A stretch of DNA of 14,929 bases from CAYMCQ01 sp964389025 (GTDB lineage: Bacteria; Verrucomicrobiota; Verrucomicrobiia; Limisphaerales; CAYMCQ01). The position numbers were made by a program, and so were the translations under genes. Location of the stretch: positions 1-14,929 of the forward strand of contig CAYMCQ010000091.1 of assembly GCA_964389025.1 (NCBI GenBank), given 5' to 3'. Shown here one piece after another: positions 11,634 to 14,929 of this stretch. The stretch's first letter is position 1. Every line of letters starts with the position of its first letter. The notes below the pieces were generated by a model that was not told where the DNA came from, did not search any database, and was given only the letters and a program-made list of their open reading frames with translations.

Positions 11634-12285
11634 ATTTGAAGTCGCCGACAGCGGTGGGGAAACGACCGTTGGCAGCCATGTTGGGGTTGCGAATCAGACG
11701 GAGACTCAATTTGAAGTTGAAGGCTTCGTTGAACGCCTTCTCTTGAAAAATGCCGGTGCGAATGACCTGGCCGGAAACGGTGGCGAGGATTTCGTTCTCG
11801 CGCGTGGCCAGAATGTCTATCTTCGCAATCTCCGGTTTTTGGTGAAGTTGCTTCGCTCGGAATTCCACTGATTCGCGTGTTCGATGGTCTTGTGCTTTCT
11901 GCAAGGCAGACTTCAGAAACATCTGTCTTAACAAATCCGGGTGGTCGAAGTCCTTCGGGTTGCGCTCAAGAAATGTGACGGCGGCGAGTTCAGCTTGCTG
12001 GATGTGCAAATCCTTCGCCTCCTGAAATTGGAGCAGCGGACTGATGTAATAGGTCTGCGACGGGTCAATGATGACGACACGCTCGCGCTGCTTGAATTGT
12101 TCGATGATGTGGTAGCGATCAAGCGCAGCCAGCACGGTCACAGCAACGGCCACGAAAAACCAAAACCACGGCAGACGATCACGTTGCGCGAAGAGCTGCG
12201 TCGGGTCGAAACGCTTGCGGGCAAGGCGAGGCGTCGAGCCGTTGCCGGTCGGCGTTTGGCGGGGATTGAGTTCGGTCGTTTCCAT
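11617..12285 (-). CDS. trbF: TrbF / VirB8-like inner-membrane assembly protein
   Basis: A 222-aa protein with a hydrophilic cytoplasmic start (1-38), one membrane helix (about 39-55, PWFWFFVAVAVTVLAAL) and a periplasmic domain. The order, topology and size are those of TrbF/VirB8, the NTF2-like factor that nucleates assembly of the channel. ENEILATVSGQVIRTGIFQ (about 163-181) and FNFKLSLRLIRNPNMAANG (about 190-208) correspond to the late beta strands of that domain (in the family 'v.v.G.l.......g.....f...l.l....r...np.Gl.V'). The gene starts six bases after the TrbL stop and overlaps TrbG by 17 bases, so it is coupled on both sides. Confidence 0.82.
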   Translation of the reverse strand: METTELNPRQTPTGNGSTPRLARKRFDPTQLFAQRDRLPWFWFFVAVAVTVLAALDRYHIIEQFKQRERVVIIDPSQTYYISPLLQFQEAKDLHIQQAELAAVTFLERNPKDFDHPDLLRQMFLKSALQKAQDHRTRESVEFRAKQLHQKPEIAKIDILATRENEILATVSGQVIRTGIFQEKAFNEAFNFKLSLRLIRNPNMAANGRFPTAVGDFKYEITN

Positions 12286-12291
12286 AAAATG

Positions 12292-13359
12292 TCAGTAGTA
12301 GTTGCCTTTGCCTTTGGCGATGAGTTCGCGGACGGATTTGTCGCCGGTGATGTCGTCGCCGGGACGACCGCGAGCGGAGCGCGGCGGCAAACCAGAACCA
12401 GCGATGATGATTGCTCCGGCGCTGCCGTGTCCGCCGGCGGTCGAAAGCGTGCTCAAAACAGCCGCCATTCCCGCTGCGCCGATCGTGGCGAATGGAACAC
12501 CAGTGGTGGACGCGACGGCCGCCGCGCCTGCGGTGGTGGCGGCGGTTTGAAGAAAACTGCTGGCTGCTCCCGCCAAAAGCTGGCCGCCCGCGAGCGTGCC
12601 GTGGTTGAGAACCTTCTGGATAACGAGCGGGGCGGCGATGGTGCTGAACACAATCCAGAACGCGACCACGACGACACCGACGGTGGTTTGCAGAGAGTAA
12701 ATCGTCGCGGTGGGGTCAAGGTATTTGAACGTGGGGTCGGTCATGAAATCGAGAATGCCTTGGGTGATGAGCGCGGCGACGGCCCAGCCGAGCGGCCAGA
12801 GAAGCACGCCGACGATGTTCATCAGGTAGCGACTGCCGACAGAACGCAAAGGACGAATCGCCATGAACCCAATGAGCAACGGCGACAGGGCATAACTGGA
12901 AAACAGAATGAACTTCTGAATGATGTAGGCCCAAAACACGAGCAACGACGCAAACTCGCCGACCAGCCAAAGAACGCCGGAGATGAGGATTTCTACCGTG
13001 AACCCACTCAAGTCGCCGAGGATGTCCCACCAAGAGTGGTCAGTGCCGGTATCGCGTTTGACGATGAGGAGGTTGTTGTATTGATCTTGAACATTGGACG
13101 GGTCAACGCCGAGGCCGTCGAGAATTGAGGTTTGCACAAGCGATTGAACTTGATTGCCCCACTGCGGCAGCATCACCAACAACGCAGTGAGGATGAACAA
13201 CCGGACCAAGTGAAGCATGAGCGTCTTGCCGCTGAATCCGTGAACGACAAACATGATCGTCCCGACGATGAACAACATGAAAGCGACGATGCGCAGCAAC
13301 TCGTGCAACTCGGCGCACTTTTGCAGAAACGTCGGAAAGAGACTTTCAAATGAGGCCAT
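12292..13359 (-). CDS. trbL: TrbL / VirB6-like polytopic inner-membrane channel protein
   Basis: A 355-aa polytopic membrane protein. Hydrophobic segments lie at about 22-41, 47-65, 119-142, 147-168, 178-203 and 224-246. The first part (ELHELLRIVAFMLFIVGTIM) and the GVLWLVGEFASLLVFW region (128-143) fit TrbL/VirB6. A Gly/Ala-rich stretch (255-320) and a basic tail complete it, as in TrbL proteins where this end is cytoplasmic. It would form the inner-membrane path for DNA and contact TrbE-like ATPases. It lies 35 bases after TrbJ and six bases before TrbF, which matches the J-L-F-G-I order of Ti-type trb clusters (TrbK absent between J and L). Confidence 0.85.
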   Translation of the reverse strand: MASFESLFPTFLQKCAELHELLRIVAFMLFIVGTIMFVVHGFSGKTLMLHLVRLFILTALLVMLPQWGNQVQSLVQTSILDGLGVDPSNVQDQYNNLLIVKRDTGTDHSWWDILGDLSGFTVEILISGVLWLVGEFASLLVFWAYIIQKFILFSSYALSPLLIGFMAIRPLRSVGSRYLMNIVGVLLWPLGWAVAALITQGILDFMTDPTFKYLDPTATIYSLQTTVGVVVVAFWIVFSTIAAPLVIQKVLNHGTLAGGQLLAGAASSFLQTAATTAGAAAVASTTGVPFATIGAAGMAAVLSTLSTAGGHGSAGAIIIAGSGLPPRSARGRPGDDITGDKSVRELIAKGKGNYY

Positions 13360-13394
13360 ACGTCGGGACGATTTGAGGTTGCGTCAGGTGTTGG

Positions 13395-14195
13395 CTATGG
13401 AGTCGGGAACGCCGTGGGCGCGTTCATCAGGCGGAACGTCTGCCCGTATTTCTGCAACGCCTCGGTGAACTCGGCGTGCTGCTGCTCCTTCTTCGCTTCG
13501 ACCTGGCGCTGCGCGTCGTTGCGGTTGGCGATGTCCTGCACCACGGCGGATGTCGTGGCCTGATTGATTTCGTAGTCCGTGTTGTTGAGCGCAGATGAAA
13601 GCCCGATGAGAACGCCCGTCAACTTCTGAACCTCTGCATCGGTCGTCGCCGCCTTGAGCGCGTCCGTCGTGGCGGCGATTTGTGCTTTCAACGCGACACG
13701 ACGGGCGGTCGCATCGGTCGAGACGGACAGATAATTGTCCGTTGTCTTCTGCACGGCTGCGACGGGTAGATACGTCGGTTGCCGTCTCGTCACCGTCTGG
13801 CCGTTGGGCGTGGTGAATGTCGTGCCGACGCTGTGAAACAATCCGTTCGCGTCGTAGAGCATGGCTTGGCTGGCGTTGACCGTGCTTTCGAGGGCCGTGA
13901 GGGTCTGACCGAGTTCCGTTTTGCGAAGGTCATCGGTCAGCGGCTTCACTGTCGCGAGCAGGACCGCTTTCGGATCGCCGAAGAGGTCTTCGTAATGTTT
14001 GAACTCGTTGAGCTGGTCGGTGAGCGTTTGGATTTGCTGCACCTGGTTATTGATCATCTCGATGAATTTCGCGATGTCCTCCGCCGCGCTGAGAATCTGT
14101 TGCGCGTTGTTCACGGGGTCATAGACGATCCATTGGGCGCGTGCCGGCAGACTGATTCCGATGGCAACGAACGCGAGGGCGATTAACTTTTTCAT
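13395..14195 (-). CDS. trbJ: TrbJ / VirB5-like secreted conjugation protein
   Basis: A 266-aa exported protein: Sec signal (1-20, cleavage after ARA), then QWIVYDPVNNAQQIL (21-35), the hallmark opening of TrbJ ('.vvyDP.N..qn...a'), followed by long helices and a repeated Gln/Asn-rich coiled coil (45-65, NNQVQQIQTLTDQLNEF). The rest is almost entirely helical, rich in Ala, Thr and Gln. TrbJ is a VirB5 relative and a minor pilus or pilus-assembly component. It is also linked to entry exclusion in RP4. GAAAGGAAA stands upstream of the ATG at 14195, a good ribosome-binding site. The gene begins 40 bases after the glycine-zipper lipoprotein stop. Confidence 0.85.
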   Translation of the reverse strand: MKKLIALAFVAIGISLPARAQWIVYDPVNNAQQILSAAEDIAKFIEMINNQVQQIQTLTDQLNEFKHYEDLFGDPKAVLLATVKPLTDDLRKTELGQTLTALESTVNASQAMLYDANGLFHSVGTTFTTPNGQTVTRRQPTYLPVAAVQKTTDNYLSVSTDATARRVALKAQIAATTDALKAATTDAEVQKLTGVLIGLSSALNNTDYEINQATTSAVVQDIANRNDAQRQVEAKKEQQHAEFTEALQKYGQTFRLMNAPTAFPTP

Positions 14196-14235
14196 GGTGT
14201 GTTTCCTTTCTTTCTGCGGTGGCAGGCACGGTCTG

Positions 14236-14664
14236 CTACTCCTCGATGCGGAGGAGTTTTGTTGATGGTTTGAATGTTACCCCGTCAATTCGCTGTTCTG
14301 GCAACTTCACGGGGTAAAGACGGACATTGGCGACCTGGTTGCGCCGCTGCTGCTGCATCGCGACGTAGAGCCAATACTGTTGTTTCACAGCGTCGCTCTT
14401 GCCCTTGTCGTAACCGGCGGCATAAGCCTTCTCGGTTTGCTTTTTCGCGGCGAAGTGGAGTCCCTCGCTCAGGATGACTCCACCCGCCGCGCCAGCGGCG
14501 GTGGCGAGCGGATCGCCGTTGGAAAGTTCGTGGCCGAGATACGCGCCGCCCGCACCGAGCGCGGTGTCGCTGATGGGCCGCGTGATCGCGCAACCCGCGA
14601 ACAAGCCGAGGACGAGCGCGGCAAGCACGATGTTTGATGCGTAGATTTTCAGTGTGTGTTTCAT
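14236..14664 (-). CDS. Glycine-zipper lipoprotein of the trb cluster
   Basis: A 142-aa predicted lipoprotein. The signal ends in LFAGC with Cys25 as lipidation site. Residues about 35-68 are Gly/Ala-rich with regular spacing (ALGAGGAYLGHELSNG, then ATAAGAAGGVILSEG), a glycine-zipper pattern that can insert in or pack on membranes. A charged helical region (73-100) and a strand-rich end follow. It precedes TrbJ on the same strand. TrbK of Ti and RP4 clusters is also a small lipoprotein in this neighbourhood and mediates entry exclusion, but no sequence match is visible, so that is only a positional idea. It could instead anchor the channel at the outer membrane. Confidence 0.7.
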   Translation of the reverse strand: MKHTLKIYASNIVLAALVLGLFAGCAITRPISDTALGAGGAYLGHELSNGDPLATAAGAAGGVILSEGLHFAAKKQTEKAYAAGYDKGKSDAVKQQYWLYVAMQQQRRNQVANVRLYPVKLPEQRIDGVTFKPSTKLLRIEE

Positions 14665-14669
14665 AAGCG

Positions 14670-14921
14670 TTAATTGGTGTTGGATTCCTTTTCGGTTGGA
14701 CGATTGGCGTGGTGGATGATCCCCTCGACGATGCTCTTGCTCTGGCGAAGCTCGCGGGCGCGGCGGTCGAAATGTTCACCGCTCGAACTGGAACAATAGA
14801 GCATTTCCGCTGAGGAGACGTTGTGGACCGTGCCGCACATATTGCGGGTGGCGTCGGTGTGCAAATAGGTGAAAGGCGAATACTTCTGGCCGGTTTGATG
14901 GTCGGGCAGCGGGTAATTCAT
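14670..14921 (-). CDS. Hypothetical protein at the right edge, start not certain
   Basis: An 83-aa reading that starts at an ATG only eight bases from the window edge. No stop precedes it in those bases, so it could be longer. It has no signal or membrane segment. Notable parts are YPLPDHQTGQKYSPFTYLHT (3-22), two cysteines (29 and 43), a serine run SSSSGEHF (44-51) and a charged helix with EGIIHHANRP (66-75). I do not recognise it. It stops five bases before the lipoprotein start, so it is in the same operon. Between the trb ATPase genes expected to the right and TrbJ it may be a transfer accessory. Confidence 0.6.
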   Translation of the reverse strand: MNYPLPDHQTGQKYSPFTYLHTDATRNMCGTVHNVSSAEMLYCSSSSGEHFDRRARELRQSKSIVEGIIHHANRPTEKESNTN

Positions 14922-14929
14922 GATCGCGT

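Noticed and set aside
11941..13128. Long + strand open frame of 395 codons opposite the trbL and trbF genes
   Set aside because: It runs antisense across two well-supported genes, is Arg/Asp/Glu-rich as expected for the complement of GC-rich membrane-protein codons, and shows no domain.
1..14929. CRISPR array, insertion sequence, or second copy of the tRNA-Cys end
   Set aside because: I looked for spaced repeats, transposase frames and a repeat of the tRNA 3' end and found none in the window.

Overview
The window looks like the integrase end of an integrative and conjugative element (ICE) inserted in a tRNA-Cys gene of a GC-rich Gram-negative bacterium. Lipoboxes, Sec signal peptides and an outer-membrane/periplasmic VirB8-VirB9-VirB10-type set indicate a double membrane. 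The style of the integrase, the excisionase-like protein and the Xre-like regulators resembles proteins I associate with Verrucomicrobiota (Pedosphaera-like lineages). That assignment is from memory, not from a search.

Left end (1-1650, + strand): the 3' part of tRNA-Cys(GCA) with an encoded CCA opens the window. An untranslated stretch with a tandem 12-bp repeat follows, then a tyrosine recombinase. This is the usual arrangement at an ICE or island end, so the element should start in the tRNA and run right past the end of the window. A 294-bp gene-free stretch with short repeats lies after the integrase.

Control and DNA-processing block (1651-8020): one small basic + strand protein (possible truncated histone fold) converges on a - strand group, with a strong hairpin terminator between them. 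In transcription order the - strand group is an Xre regulator, a 1715-residue N6-adenine methyltransferase/SNF2-like helicase fusion, a second Xre-like regulator paralogous to the first, and an excisionase-like helix-turn-helix protein. Tight spacing and ATGA overlaps argue for one operon. A separate conserved-looking 83-aa frame is nested entirely inside the 5' part of the giant gene, and the giant protein carries a canonical sliding-clamp motif (QLDLF) near its N terminus.

Transfer block (8119-14921, - strand): a hypothetical protein, a glycine-zipper lipoprotein, then TrbJ, TrbL, TrbF, TrbG and TrbI in the order of the Ti-plasmid trb cluster, then a second lipoprotein, a conserved-looking 135-aa cytoplasmic protein and a small membrane protein. 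Several junctions are overlapping. They would build the mating channel: TrbL inner-membrane channel, TrbF/TrbG/TrbI envelope-spanning core, TrbJ periplasmic/pilus-associated component. The ATPases (TrbB, TrbE), pilin, coupling protein and relaxase are not here and should lie to the right.

The best candidates for something new are the nested gene inside the methyltransferase-helicase, the bracketing of that gene by paralogous Xre regulators, the clamp motif, the histone-like small protein, and the integrase that seems to lack its first catalytic arginine.
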